Below are positions 23,463-33,434 of a stretch of 64,000 nucleotides of DNA, in pieces. Source of the DNA: Methylocystis rosea. Lineage in GTDB: Bacteria; Pseudomonadota; Alphaproteobacteria; Rhizobiales; Beijerinckiaceae. A model generated the notes under the pieces. The model was not told the DNA's origin. It saw nothing but the letters and a program-made list of their open reading frames with translations, and ran no database searches. The stretch is taken from positions 62,001 through 126,000 of the forward strand of contig NZ_CP034088.1 of assembly GCF_003855495.1 (NCBI RefSeq), written 5' to 3'. A program made the translations under genes and the position numbers. Position 1 is the first letter of the stretch; every line of letters begins with the position of its first letter.

Positions 23463-26400
23463 ATGGCAACGAAACCCGCGGCTGTCCGGACGCGCGGCGT
23501 GTTGGGGCGCGAACGGGACAGTCAAAACCGTGTCTCAGACGATCAACTCCAGGAACTCCTTCAGGCATTGCAAGCCTTAAAGGAGGGCGACTTTGCCACT
23601 CGGTTACCGGGCCACTGGGATGGAGTGATCGGAAAAATTGCCGATAGCCTCAATGAGGTAAGCGCCACCAACTGCAGGATGGCGGTCGAACTTGAACGGG
23701 TCCGCCAAGCCGTGGGGCGTGAGGGGAAGACGCGCCAGCGAGTAAAATTCGCAAATCACGCCGGGGCATGGGGAGGAATGGAGTCGTCCGTTAACGCCCT
23801 GATCGACGATCTCCTTTGGCCGACCAACGAAATGACTCGCGTCATAGGCGCCGTGGCGCAGGGGGACCTTCTGCAATCAGTGCAACTGGAGCTTGAGGGA
23901 CGCCCCCTGATGGGCGAATTCCTGCGTTCCGCGAAGATCGTCAACACCATGATCCGCCAGCTTCGCGAATTCACTTCAGAAGTGACACGGGTCGCGCGCG
24001 AGGTCGGAACCGAAGGAAAACTCGGCGGCCAGGCGCAGGTTCGCGAGGTAACGGGCGTATGGAAAGAGCTGACAGAATCTGTGAATTTTATGGCCGACAA
24101 CCTCACTAGCCAGGTGAGAAATATCGCAGAGGTGACGATCGCCGTGGCTAACGGCGATCTTTCCAAGAAGATCACGGTCGATGTGCGCGGCGAGATCCTG
24201 CAGCTCAAAGAAGCCATCAACACAATGGTGGATCAACTTCGCTCATTTGCCTCAGAAGTCACGCGCGTGGCGCGCGAAGTTGGCAGCGATGGCAAACTGG
24301 GGGGCCAGGCGATCGTGCCGGGTGTCGCCGGTACTTGGAAAGACCTCACCGATTCGGTGAATGCAATGTGCGGCAATCTGACGGATCAGGTGCGCAACAT
24401 CGCCCAAGTGACGACCGCGGTCGCCCGAGGCGACCTATCGCGAAAAATCACCGTGGATGTGAAAGGAGAAATCCTCGAGCTCAAGCAGACCATCAATACC
24501 ATGGTCGACCAGCTGAACTCGTTCGCTTCCGAAGTCACAAGAGTTGCGCGAGAAGTCGGCACCGAAGGAAAGCTTGGCGGTCAAGCGGTCGTCGCCGGGG
24601 TCGGCGGCACTTGGAAGGATCTCACTGACAGCGTCAATTTTATGGCTGGCAATTTGACGGCGCAGGTTCGAAACATCGCCGAAGTGTCGACTGCTATCGC
24701 TAACGGAAATCTTTCGAAGAAGATCACCGTAAACGTGTCCGGAGAAATTCTGGAGCTCAAAGAAACAATTAACACGATGGTCGACCAATTGAACGCCTTC
24801 GCCTCTGAAGTGACGCGTGTGGCGCGCGAAGTCGGGACGGAGGGTCGTTTAGGAGGCCAGGCGCAAGTGATGGGAGTAGCCGGCACATGGAAAGATCTGA
24901 CGGACTCGGTCAATTCGATGGCCGGAAATCTTACCGCGCAAGTTCGAAATATTGCTGAAGTGACTACCGCGGTTGCGCGCGGAGATTTGAGCCGAAAGAT
25001 CACCGTCGACGTAAAAGGCGAGATTCTGCAGCTCAAGGAAACCATCAACACGATGGTCGACCAGTTGAACGCTTTTGCGTCTGAAGTGACACGCGTCGCG
25101 CGCGAGGTCGGCACGGAGGGCAAGCTCGGCGGACAGGCTCAGGTGCCGGGCGTCGCGGGGACATGGAAGGATCTCACGGACAATGTGAACTTTATGGCCG
25201 GCAATTTGACGGCTCAGGTACGAAACATCGCCGAGGTGGCGACCGCGATTGCCGATGGCGATCTTTCGAAAAAAATCACGGTCGACGTGCGCGGCGAAAT
25301 CCTTTTGCTCAAGGAGACGCTGAACACGATGGTGGATCAGTTAAACGCCTTTGCGGGCGAGGTCACGCGCGTCGCGCGCGAGGTCGGCACGGACGGACGT
25401 CTCGGCGGCCAGGCTGTCGTGCCCGGTGTTGGCGGCACGTGGAAGGACCTGACCGAAAATGTAAACCTACTAGCCGCCAACCTGACCACGCAGGTCCGTA
25501 ATATCGCGGAGGTGACGACTGCGGTCGCTCGCGGAGACCTGAGCCGGAAAATCACCGTTGATGTGAAAGGCGAGATTCTGCAGCTCAAGGAAACCATCAA
25601 CACGATGGTCGACCAGTTGAACGCCTTCGCGTCAGAAGTAACGCGCGTGGCGCGCGAGGTCGGCACGGAGGGCAAGCTCGGCGGTCAGGCTCAGGTGCCG
25701 GGCGTAGCAGGCACATGGAAGGACCTAACGGACACGGTGAACGTAATGGCCGCAAACCTGACCGAGCAGGTGCGCGGAATCGTCAAAGTCGTGACGGCGG
25801 TCGCCGAAGGGGATCTCAGTCAAAGTCTTACCGTAAAATCCAAAGGCGAAGTAGCTGCGCTGGCGGACACCATCAATAGTATGACGCGAACTCTCGCGAC
25901 CTTCGCCGTTCAGGTGACGACAGTGGCGCGTGAGGTCGGCGTTGAGGGCCGGCTTGGTGGCCAGGCAAATGTGCCGGGAGCAGCCGGCACATGGAAGGAC
26001 CTGACGGGGAATGTGAATCTTCTTGCAGCGAATCTCACGACACAGGTGAGATCAATCGCTGACGTCGCGACTGCGGTGACGAAAGGCGACCTTACACGAC
26101 TCATCCAAGTCGATGCGCGTGGAGAGGTCGCGGAGCTCAAAGATAATATCAATACGATGATCGACAATCTCAGGCTCACCACGGATCGCAATACCGAACA
26201 AGATTGGCTAAAAACCAATCTTGCCAAGTTTACCGCCATGCTACAAGGACAGCGTGATCTGAGCTTGGTGGGTCGCTTATTGCTTTCCGAGCTCGCGCCA
26301 CTCGTCGGCGCGCAGCAGGGCGTCATCTATCAAATGCACTGCGGCGACGGTCCGCCAATTCTTAGTCTCCTCTCCGCCTACGCCGATGACCGAGAGAGGA

Positions 26401-28925
26401 GCCACCAGCTCCGCCTTAGTATCGGAGAAGGACTCGTGGGCCAGTGCGCGACTGACAAGCGACGAATCCTGATCAATGACCTACCCGCCGATGTGGCCCC
26501 CATACGGTCGGCGTTGTTCAGTTCGGCGCCCCGTAATATCGTCGTGCTCCCGGTGTTGTTCGAAGGACAGGTCAAAGCGGTGATTGAACTCGCAACTGTC
26601 GGCAACTTTAGTGAGCTGCAGACAATGTTCCTGGAACAACTCACCGCGTCGATAGGCATAGTTCTCAACTCGATTGAAGCGACGATGCAGACGGAAGCGC
26701 TCTTGGGGCAGTCGCAGCAACTCGCCGCCGAGCTTCAGGCCCAGCAGAGTGAACTACAAAAAACCAATGAGCAGCTTGAGCTGAAGGCTCAACAGGTAGC
26801 CGAGCGAAACGTTGAGGTCGAGCGAAAGAATGAAGAGCTGGAGCAAGCGCGCCGCGCCCTCGAGGAAAAAGCCGCCGAGTTGGCGCTCACCTCCAGATAT
26901 AAATCTGAATTTCTGGCGAATATGAGCCATGAGCTCCGCACGCCACTGAATTCGATTCTTATTCTTGGCCAACAGCTCGGTGAGAACCCCCAGGGAAATC
27001 TGACCGAGAGGCAGGTAGAATTCGCACGAACGATTCATGGCGCAGGCACTGACCTGTTGAACCTGATTTCCGACATTCTAGATCTATCAAAAATCGAATC
27101 TGGCACGGTCACGGTCGAAGCGGAGGAGCTAGACTTCAAGAGTCTTATCGAGCGGGTAGCGCGACCCTTCCGGCACGAGGCTGAGAATCGCGGCTTATCA
27201 TTCCAGGTAAACGTCAACGCCAACGTTGGCCGCAGCATCGTGACCGATTCCAAGCGGCTTCAGCAAATATTAAAAAACCTTTTGTCGAACGCATTCAAGT
27301 TTACTCCGGCGGGCGCTGTTTGGTTCGATGTGCGAGCCGCGACGAAAGGCTGGAGCGCGCAACACCCTTCGCTCTCGCAAGCGCATCTTGTCGTCGCCTT
27401 CAGCGTCCGCGATACCGGAATCGGCATACCTCAAGAAAAGCAGCCCATCATCTTCGAGGCGTTCCAACAGGCTGACGCTTCAACGAGTCGTCGATTTGGC
27501 GGCACTGGGCTTGGTCTTGCCATTAGCCGGGAGCTTGCCACTCTTTTGGGGGGTGAAATTCACCTGCGGTCAACCCCGGGAGAAGGCTCAACATTCACGC
27601 TTTGTTTGCCGATTGCCTATGCTGGTGCGGGCGCGTCGCGATCAGTCGATCCACAGCCCTTGATGCAAATGCCACAAGCGCCGTTTGGCAGCAGTTTCAG
27701 CATTGCACCACAAAAGGATGATCGCGAAAATATCACCGAAGACGACGGCGTCTTGCTGATCATAGAGGACGACCCGGATTACCGACGCATCCTCGCCGAC
27801 CTAGCGCGGGACAAGGGTCTCAAAGTCATTATGGCTGCCACTGGTTCTGAGGCAGTAGCTTTGGCCCGTTCCTTCAAGCCAACGGCGATCTCGCTCGATG
27901 TTTATCTGCCCGATCTGTCCGGTTGGACAGTGCTCTCACGACTCAAACAGGATCCTTCATTGCGCCACATTCCGGTGCAGATGCTGACGATAGATCATGA
28001 CCGTAAGCAAGGGCTGGCGCGCGGGGCCTATAGTTTTATTTCGAAGTCTGTTACAGCAAGCGAGCTAAGTTCGGCTATCGAACGTATTGTCGATTTCTCA
28101 AAGCCACGCCAGCGAAGGCTTCTCTTGATCGAGGACAGCGTGGTCGAACAATCAGCGATTCGCGCCCTTCTTGAATACGACGATGTGGAGATCGTCGTGG
28201 CCCAATCGGGTCAAGAAGCCTTGCACGCCTTAAGCAGCCAAAACTGGGATTGCGTCGTGCTGGATTTAGGCCTTCCGGACATGTCCGGTTTTGACGTCCT
28301 TCAGCAATTAAATGCCGAGAACGCAAGCGCGACCGTTCCGTGCGTGATCTTCACGGGCAAGAAGCTATCGGCTGAAGAAGATGCGCGCCTTCATACGATG
28401 GCGCAAAGCATAGTGGTGAAGGATGTTGAGTCGCCCGAGCGTCTGCTCGATGAAACCGCGCTTTTCTTGCATCGGGTGATCGGCGACTTGCCGCCCGAAA
28501 AACAAATTATGTTGGAGCGACTCCATAGTTCCGATGAAGACATGTCCGGCCGGACGATTTTGCTGGTTGACGACGATGCTCGGAACCTTTTCGCCCTGTC
28601 GAGTTTGCTCGAACGTCGAGGGATTAATGTACTTACAGCTGCCAATGGCGGCGACGCCCTCGACCTGCTTGAGAAACAAAGCTCGATCTCGCTCGTGCTT
28701 ATGGATATCATGATGCCCGGAATGGACGGCTATCAGACAATCAAGGCAGTGCGCGAGAATCCGCGTTTCGAGCGTCTTCCGATTATTGCGCTAACCGCAA
28801 AGGCCATGAACGAAGATCGCGAGAGGTGCCTTGAAGCCGGCGCGTCCGATTATCTCGCCAAACCCGTAAACACTGAGCAGCTCTTGTCTACGCTGCGATT
28901 ATGGTTCGCCAATGACGGAAGCTGA
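23463..28925 (+). CDS. Soluble HAMP-repeat hybrid histidine kinase with three receiver domains
   Basis: The 1820-residue protein has no membrane segments. Residues 173-908 are eight 92-residue repeats, each with [29 protein letters not shown] and [12 protein letters not shown]: a poly-HAMP array like that of fungal group III (Nik1/Os1) osmosensing kinases. A GAF-like domain follows (about 930-1080), then a coiled coil, HisKA with [11 protein letters not shown] (His1156), and an HATPase domain with DTGIGIP and [10 protein letters not shown]. Three REC domains carry phospho-acceptor aspartates near 1479, 1601 and 1748. It starts behind GGAGGAGGAG and overlaps the next signalling gene by 14 bp. 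A role in osmotic or redox stress signalling is inferred from architecture. Confidence 0.93.
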   Translation: MATKPAAVRTRGVLGRERDSQNRVSDDQLQELLQALQALKEGDFATRLPGHWDGVIGKIADSLNEVSATNCRMAVELERVRQAVGREGKTRQRVKFANHAGAWGGMESSVNALIDDLLWPTNEMTRVIGAVAQGDLLQSVQLELEGRPLMGEFLRSAKIVNTMIRQLREFTSEVTRVAREVGTEGKLGGQAQVREVTGVWKELTESVNFMADNLTSQVRNIAEVTIAVANGDLSKKITVDVRGEILQLKEAINTMVDQLRSFASEVTRVAREVGSDGKLGGQAIVPGVAGTWKDLTDSVNAMCGNLTDQVRNIAQVTTAVARGDLSRKITVDVKGEILELKQTINTMVDQLNSFASEVTRVAREVGTEGKLGGQAVVAGVGGTWKDLTDSVNFMAGNLTAQVRNIAEVSTAIANGNLSKKITVNVSGEILELKETINTMVDQLNAFASEVTRVAREVGTEGRLGGQAQVMGVAGTWKDLTDSVNSMAGNLTAQVRNIAEVTTAVARGDLSRKITVDVKGEILQLKETINTMVDQLNAFASEVTRVAREVGTEGKLGGQAQVPGVAGTWKDLTDNVNFMAGNLTAQVRNIAEVATAIADGDLSKKITVDVRGEILLLKETLNTMVDQLNAFAGEVTRVAREVGTDGRLGGQAVVPGVGGTWKDLTENVNLLAANLTTQVRNIAEVTTAVARGDLSRKITVDVKGEILQLKETINTMVDQLNAFASEVTRVAREVGTEGKLGGQAQVPGVAGTWKDLTDTVNVMAANLTEQVRGIVKVVTAVAEGDLSQSLTVKSKGEVAALADTINSMTRTLATFAVQVTTVAREVGVEGRLGGQANVPGAAGTWKDLTGNVNLLAANLTTQVRSIADVATAVTKGDLTRLIQVDARGEVAELKDNINTMIDNLRLTTDRNTEQDWLKTNLAKFTAMLQGQRDLSLVGRLLLSELAPLVGAQQGVIYQMHCGDGPPILSLLSAYADDRERSHQLRLSIGEGLVGQCATDKRRILINDLPADVAPIRSALFSSAPRNIVVLPVLFEGQVKAVIELATVGNFSELQTMFLEQLTASIGIVLNSIEATMQTEALLGQSQQLAAELQAQQSELQKTNEQLELKAQQVAERNVEVERKNEELEQARRALEEKAAELALTSRYKSEFLANMSHELRTPLNSILILGQQLGENPQGNLTERQVEFARTIHGAGTDLLNLISDILDLSKIESGTVTVEAEELDFKSLIERVARPFRHEAENRGLSFQVNVNANVGRSIVTDSKRLQQILKNLLSNAFKFTPAGAVWFDVRAATKGWSAQHPSLSQAHLVVAFSVRDTGIGIPQEKQPIIFEAFQQADASTSRRFGGTGLGLAISRELATLLGGEIHLRSTPGEGSTFTLCLPIAYAGAGASRSVDPQPLMQMPQAPFGSSFSIAPQKDDRENITEDDGVLLIIEDDPDYRRILADLARDKGLKVIMAATGSEAVALARSFKPTAISLDVYLPDLSGWTVLSRLKQDPSLRHIPVQMLTIDHDRKQGLARGAYSFISKSVTASELSSAIERIVDFSKPRQRRLLLIEDSVVEQSAIRALLEYDDVEIVVAQSGQEALHALSSQNWDCVVLDLGLPDMSGFDVLQQLNAENASATVPCVIFTGKKLSAEEDARLHTMAQSIVVKDVESPERLLDETALFLHRVIGDLPPEKQIMLERLHSSDEDMSGRTILLVDDDARNLFALSSLLERRGINVLTAANGGDALDLLEKQSSISLVLMDIMMPGMDGYQTIKAVRENPRFERLPIIALTAKAMNEDRERCLEAGASDYLAKPVNTEQLLSTLRLWFANDGS
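23979..26186 (+). repeat. Eight tandem 276-bp repeats within the kinase gene
   Basis: The repeats are in register with codons (92 residues each). Some copies are nearly identical in DNA: the ends of the units at about 25018-25072 and 25570-25624 share an identical stretch of about 50 bases exactly two units apart. The last copies (7 and 8) are more diverged. Such a tract can expand or contract by recombination. Confidence 0.9.
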
Positions 28926-30381
28926 TAGTTTCGCTGATGAAGGCAAAGTCAATATCCTCCTCGTCGATGATCAACCGGCGAAGCTATTGAGCTATGAAAT
29001 AATCCTGAATGAGCTAGGTCACAATTTGTTGAAGGCGAATTCGGCGACTGAAGCATTTAAATTATTGCTGGAAAATCAGGTCGCCGTCATCTTGGTTGAC
29101 GTCTGCATGCCGGATCTTGATGGTTTCGAGCTTGCGCAAATGATCAGGGATCATCCGCGCTTCACCGATACTGCTATCATATTCGTATCTGCAATAAACG
29201 TAACGGAAATGGACAGCCTGAGAGGCTACGAGCTAGGCGCGGTGGACTATGTTTCGGTACCCGTAGTTCCAAACATATTGCGTGCAAAGGTTCGGGTTTT
29301 CGTTGATCTCCACATCAAGACACAAGCGTTGGCTCGCATGAACAGCGAACTTGAACAGCGAGTGGCCGAACGGACAGCGGAGCTGGAAACGGCGATCGCA
29401 CGTCAAGAGTTGCTAGCTCACGAAGTAGATCATCGGGCACGTAATGCTCTCGCGGTAATTCAATCGATAGTAGCGTTAACGCCAGCCGACGACGGTCTCT
29501 ATTTTGCTAGTGCAGTAAGAGGCCGTATCCACGCCATGGCCACGGCGCACAACCTGCTTTCAGAGAGCCGCTGGAGTGGCGCCAATTTACTTAATCTCGT
29601 GAAGGAAGAACTCGCTCCATACGCTCAAAGCAGCATCAAGATTGCAGGGGAGGCGGTTTCGATCGCGCCATCGATAGCGCAGAGCCTAGCGCTTGTGCTG
29701 CACGAGTTGGCGACGAATGCAGCGAAATATGGCGCTCTGAAAGATTCTGAAGGCTCCCTGTCCGTCAGTTGGCAGTTGAGCGACGAGCGCTTGGAACTCA
29801 AGTGGCGCGAAGAAGGGAACGCGGATGTCGTCCCCCCATCTCGCGCGGGATTCGGCTCCAAGGTCATCGAAACGAGTATCACGGGACAACTGCAAGGTCA
29901 GATCGAGCGCGAGTGGAAGGCGAGTGGTTTGGTATGTTTGATCCGAATTCCGAGCGAGCACTTTCTGGTGTCCGGGCCTAGCAGGGGCGCGTCTGAAGAT
30001 AAGCGCCGCCGTCAAGGTGACGCCCCACATGTCCGCGGGCGCAGCATTCTCGTGGTGGAAGATGAAGCCATGGTCGCCATGATGACATGTCACGTCATCG
30101 AGGATCTCGGCGCCAAGGTGATTGGTCCTTTTGGGCGAGTGGAGGAAGCTCGGAAGGCGCTATCCGAATATCTCGACGCGGCGGTGCTCGATGTAAATCT
30201 CGACGGCGAACTCGTGTATGAGCTAGCGGATGAATTAAGAAATCGCGGCAAGCCGATCATCTTCGTCACAGGTTATCATGCCGCCGCGATCGCTCAGGAG
30301 TTCGGCGATGTGCCGGTGCTAACAAAGCCGATAGAGCCAGACGAACTTGCCGCGGCGTTGGCGGAACTATTCGTGGAGTAA
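28912..30381 (+). CDS. REC-HWE histidine kinase-REC signalling protein
   Basis: The 489-residue protein has an N-terminal receiver (VNILLVDDQPAK, acceptor in VILVDVCMPDLDG), a coiled coil, and an HWE/HisKA_2 kinase core with HEVDHRARNALAVIQSI, the N-box VLHELATNAAKYGAL and KWREEG. A C-terminal receiver has ILVVEDEAMVAMM and AVLDVNLDGELV. Soluble HWE kinases with receivers are typical of alphaproteobacterial stress and light signalling. Its start lies inside the end of the hybrid kinase gene, so the two form a coupled module in which one may phosphorylate the other. Confidence 0.9.
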   Translation: MTEADSFADEGKVNILLVDDQPAKLLSYEIILNELGHNLLKANSATEAFKLLLENQVAVILVDVCMPDLDGFELAQMIRDHPRFTDTAIIFVSAINVTEMDSLRGYELGAVDYVSVPVVPNILRAKVRVFVDLHIKTQALARMNSELEQRVAERTAELETAIARQELLAHEVDHRARNALAVIQSIVALTPADDGLYFASAVRGRIHAMATAHNLLSESRWSGANLLNLVKEELAPYAQSSIKIAGEAVSIAPSIAQSLALVLHELATNAAKYGALKDSEGSLSVSWQLSDERLELKWREEGNADVVPPSRAGFGSKVIETSITGQLQGQIEREWKASGLVCLIRIPSEHFLVSGPSRGASEDKRRRQGDAPHVRGRSILVVEDEAMVAMMTCHVIEDLGAKVIGPFGRVEEARKALSEYLDAAVLDVNLDGELVYELADELRNRGKPIIFVTGYHAAAIAQEFGDVPVLTKPIEPDELAAALAELFVE

Positions 30382-30410
30382 TATCGGGCTTCGGACGGAA
30401 TTCGGCCGCG

Positions 30411-30762
30411 TCGCTCGACGACTGGCGCCTCGCCGATTGCGTCTATCGTCTGCGGCGGCTGATGGAGGCGCGCATGGGGAACAGCGGGCACCGCGAGTTC
30501 ATCCAGGTGCTGCGGCTGATGGAGGACTTCCATCAACATCTCGTCGAACAGGCCATCGCGGAGGCGCTGCGTCTTGGCGCAATCAGTTTTGACGCGGTGA
30601 AGATGCTCCTGCTCGCCAAATTGGAGAACCGGCTAGCCTGGCTCGATCTGACATTCTACCCCTATCTGCAGTGGCGACGGTCGGCGCGACAGACCCGCGC
30701 GCCTATCTCGGGCTCGTCCCCAACGCAGCCGCTATCGAGCCAAGTGTGCGAGTTTCGGCATG
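30411..30762 (+). pseudogene. IS21 istA C-terminal remnant
   Basis: The frame matches the end of IS21 transposase IstA: FIQVLRLMEDFHQH, ALRLGAISFDAVKMLLLAKL and LDLTFYPYL. A missing base near 30670 shifts phase; in the corrected phase it continues VATVGATDPRAYLGLV and ends with a TGA overlapping the istB ATG. The N-terminal two thirds are gone. Confidence 0.8.
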
Positions 30763-31506
30763 AGCGCCTCGCAGGAGTCGACCTCCCAAATGATCGTCGC
30801 GCCGCAGGTGCTGCTGGGCAATCACCTCAAGGCGTTGAAGCTTCCCACCTTCGCGCGAATATGAGAAAGTGGCGCTGGAATCGGCGCAAGATCGCGCCGA
30901 TTATCCGCGCTATTTGCTGCGCCTGTGCGAACTGGAGCGCATCGATTGCGAGCGGCGCAATGTCGAGCGTCGCATTCGCTTGGCGCGCTTTACGCAGATC
31001 AAGAGCCTCGACACATTCGACTTCGCCGCGCAGCCGTCACTCAACAAGCCGCTGGTTCTGGAGCTGGCGCGGTGCGAACGGATAGAGAAGCGACAGAACT
31101 GCATCGCGCTGGGTCCATCCGGAACCGGCAAGACTCACCGCGCTCGCCCGTGGGCTCGCCGCTTGCTAAAAGGCCTTCAGCGTCGCTTTCACCTCGGCCG
31201 CCGCCCTCGTGCACGAACTCATGGAAGCGCGCGACGAGCGCCGCCTGCGGGCGCTGCAAGGGCATCTCAACACCATCAAATTGCTGATCGTCGAAGAGCT
31301 GGGCTACGTGCCGTTCACGGCGGTTGGTTCTGAACTGCTCTTCGAGGTCTTCAGCCAGCGCTATGAACGTGGCGCCACGCTGGTGACCAGCAGTCTGCCA
31401 TTCGATGAATGGACGTCGGTGTTCGGGTGGAACGGCTCACCGGCGCGCTGCTCGATAGGCTCACCCATCATGTCCACATTCTGGAGATGAACGGCGACAG
31501 CTATCG
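30760..31506 (+). pseudogene. IS21 istB helper ATPase, multiply frameshifted
   Basis: IstB homology runs across several phases: MSASQESTSQMIVAPQVLLG, then EKVALESAQDRADYPRYLLR, the Walker A ALGPSGTGKTH, HELMEARDERRLRALQGHL, LLIVEELGYVPF and, at the end, RLTGALLDRLTHHVHILEMN. At least three indels (near 30864, 31135-31195 and 31425) destroy the gene. Confidence 0.85.
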
Positions 31507-31680
31507 TCTCGCGACAGCCAGATATCCGACGCTAACCGGACGCCGTCTCTGGCGGGAGATCAAGGAACGCGGATATGCCGGCGGCTACACTGCGGTCACC
31601 GACCTCCTGCGCGAACTTCGGCCCCCGCGCGCGAAAGGCTTCGAGGAGGCGCCGATCACGAAATCGTCTGATCGCCATCC
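31507..31680 (+). pseudogene. Fragment of a second IS21 istA joined to the istB end
   Basis: Directly behind the istB end the frame reads LTGRRLWREIKERGYAGGYT and AVTDLLRELRPPRAKGF, which is the N-terminal DNA-binding region of an IstA protein. Normal order is istA then istB, so this must be a second element fused by deletion. Confidence 0.7.
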
Positions 31681-31747
31681 CGCCAGACTGGGGAATTTTA
31701 CTTCGGCGCTTCTGGGGAAATCGAAATCGGCATTTACACAGCGTTAA

Positions 31748-32093
31748 CTACAGAACCAAGGGAGAAGCCGACGCAGCCATTTAACCGCCGTTGACAATCG
31801 TCTCGCTGGAGGCAAAATTCTTCCAAGGCCTCCTTTCGGCGCACAAGGCGCCGCGTCGATTGAGGGAAGTCACACCTTATGTCGCACACTAACCGTGCAA
31901 CGCGCGATCCCACACGCGAATTGAATCCATCCCGCTGGTGGATGCGCAGCGCGGCGCTTCGCCGGAAGTCGGAGCGAGCAGCAGGTAGCCGCCGTCTCGA
32001 TTGCTCTTGCACACGAACAGCTCGGGAATTGGACGCCACTATGTTCAATGTGGTACAAGAGCTACGCTGCTCAACGCTTTGAACCCCTCGAGA
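31748..32093. other. Interval without recognised gene
   Basis: Between IS21 debris and the PAS kinase there is no supported frame on either strand. It may contain the outer end of the IS21 fragment and the kinase promoter. Confidence 0.4.
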
Positions 32094-32129
32094 ATGGCGC
32101 TAATCCAGCAACCAGAGCGATACAGTTTG

Positions 32130-33257
32130 ATGCGTCCTAGCCCCAGCTTGTCTCAGGTTCACTTACACGAGCCGTTGTTGGCTGCGCTGGTGGACAATGC
32201 CTTGGACGGCATCATCACGATCGACGAAGCTGGAACGATCCTGTCATTTAATCCTGCCGCGGTCGCATTGTTTGGATATGCGGCTGACGAAGTTATCGGG
32301 CGAAATATCCGCGTGCTGATGCCCGAGCCATATCGCAGTCGGCATGATGACTACCTGAGCCATTACCTCCGCACCGGCGAAGCCAAGATTATTGGCATCG
32401 GTCGGCAGGTCGAAGGACAACGCCGAGACGGGTCGGTCTTTCCCATAGAGCTTGGAGTTGCCGCAGTAGAAGCCGAGGGCGAACGCTACTTTGTCGGATT
32501 CATACATGATTTAAGCGAGCGGCGCAGATTTGAAGCTCGAATGCATGATCTGCACGCGGACCGTCTCGACATTATCGAGAATATGACAGTCGGACTCGCC
32601 CATGAACTCAAACAGCCGCTCTCGGGGATCAACGCCTATCTCCACATTGCAAGCAGGCTCCTTAAGAAGGGGGATTTAACAGAAATAGAGCAGGTCCTCG
32701 ACAACGCCTCCAAGCAGGTATTTCGTGTTTCCGAAATAGTAGACAATCTGCGCCAATTTATCGCGCGGGGCGAAACGATCAAAAGCCTCCACCATTTAAA
32801 CGAAGTCGTCCGAACCTCGTGTGAATTTACCGACTCCATCGCCAAGGAATGCGGCGTCGCGACAGCGGTGAATTTGGATGCGCAAACGGACCAGGTGCTC
32901 ATCAACAGAATTCAAATCCAGCAGGTCGTCGTCAATCTGAAACGAAATGCGATCGACGCGATGGAAAATTGCGAGAGGCGCGAATTAGTCGTGTCGACGC
33001 GACTGATCGACGATAATGAGATTCGGGTCGATGTCGCTGATACTGGTTCAGGCATTTCGGAGGCGATCAAAGCCAAATTGTTCGAAGTGTTTACGACCAC
33101 GAAGCCCCATGGACTGGGCGTTGGATTGTCTATCTCACGCTCGATTATCAACGCGCATCACGGACGGTTGTGGGTCGAGCCCAATCCTGGCGGCGGTACG
33201 ATCTTCAGTTTCGTATTGCCGTTGGCGAAACAACATCAAAAGCTCGCGGAAGCCTAA
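32130..33257 (+). CDS. PAS-domain histidine kinase, FixL-like
   Basis: From the ATG at 32130 (MRPSPSLSQVHLHEPLL) the protein is 375 residues; starts at 32094 or 32001 are also in frame. A PAS domain spans roughly residues 20-135 (DGIITIDEAGTILSFNPAA, IRVLMPEPYRSRHDDYL, IIGIGRQVEGQRRDGSVFPI). A kinase core follows with GLAHELKQPLSGINAYL, VVVNLKRNAIDAM and ADTGSGISEAIKAKLFEVF. In FixL a His just before IIGIGR holds the haem; here the residue is Lys, so haem-based O2 sensing is not expected. No membrane segment and no partner regulator gene lie next to it. Confidence 0.85.
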   Translation: MRPSPSLSQVHLHEPLLAALVDNALDGIITIDEAGTILSFNPAAVALFGYAADEVIGRNIRVLMPEPYRSRHDDYLSHYLRTGEAKIIGIGRQVEGQRRDGSVFPIELGVAAVEAEGERYFVGFIHDLSERRRFEARMHDLHADRLDIIENMTVGLAHELKQPLSGINAYLHIASRLLKKGDLTEIEQVLDNASKQVFRVSEIVDNLRQFIARGETIKSLHHLNEVVRTSCEFTDSIAKECGVATAVNLDAQTDQVLINRIQIQQVVVNLKRNAIDAMENCERRELVVSTRLIDDNEIRVDVADTGSGISEAIKAKLFEVFTTTKPHGLGVGLSISRSIINAHHGRLWVEPNPGGGTIFSFVLPLAKQHQKLAEA

Positions 33258-33434
33258 CGTGTCTCGAAAGCGACCGAAAGAGCACCACCAGCGTTTGATT
33301 GAGGCCGCATAAATGGGTTGGCGAGGCAACACAACAGTGACAAGGACGAAGCGCGCGAGTGCGCAAGCGCCCTCTGTCAGGCACCGTGATCGGGCGGGCA
33401 TAGCAATTTTGTCATTCTATTGGGTAACGTTTAT

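Noticed and set aside
23979..26186. Regular 276-bp repeats that might suggest a repeat array of non-coding type
   Set aside because: The units are in frame and encode HAMP-type repeats; there are no spacers, so this is not a CRISPR or satellite array.
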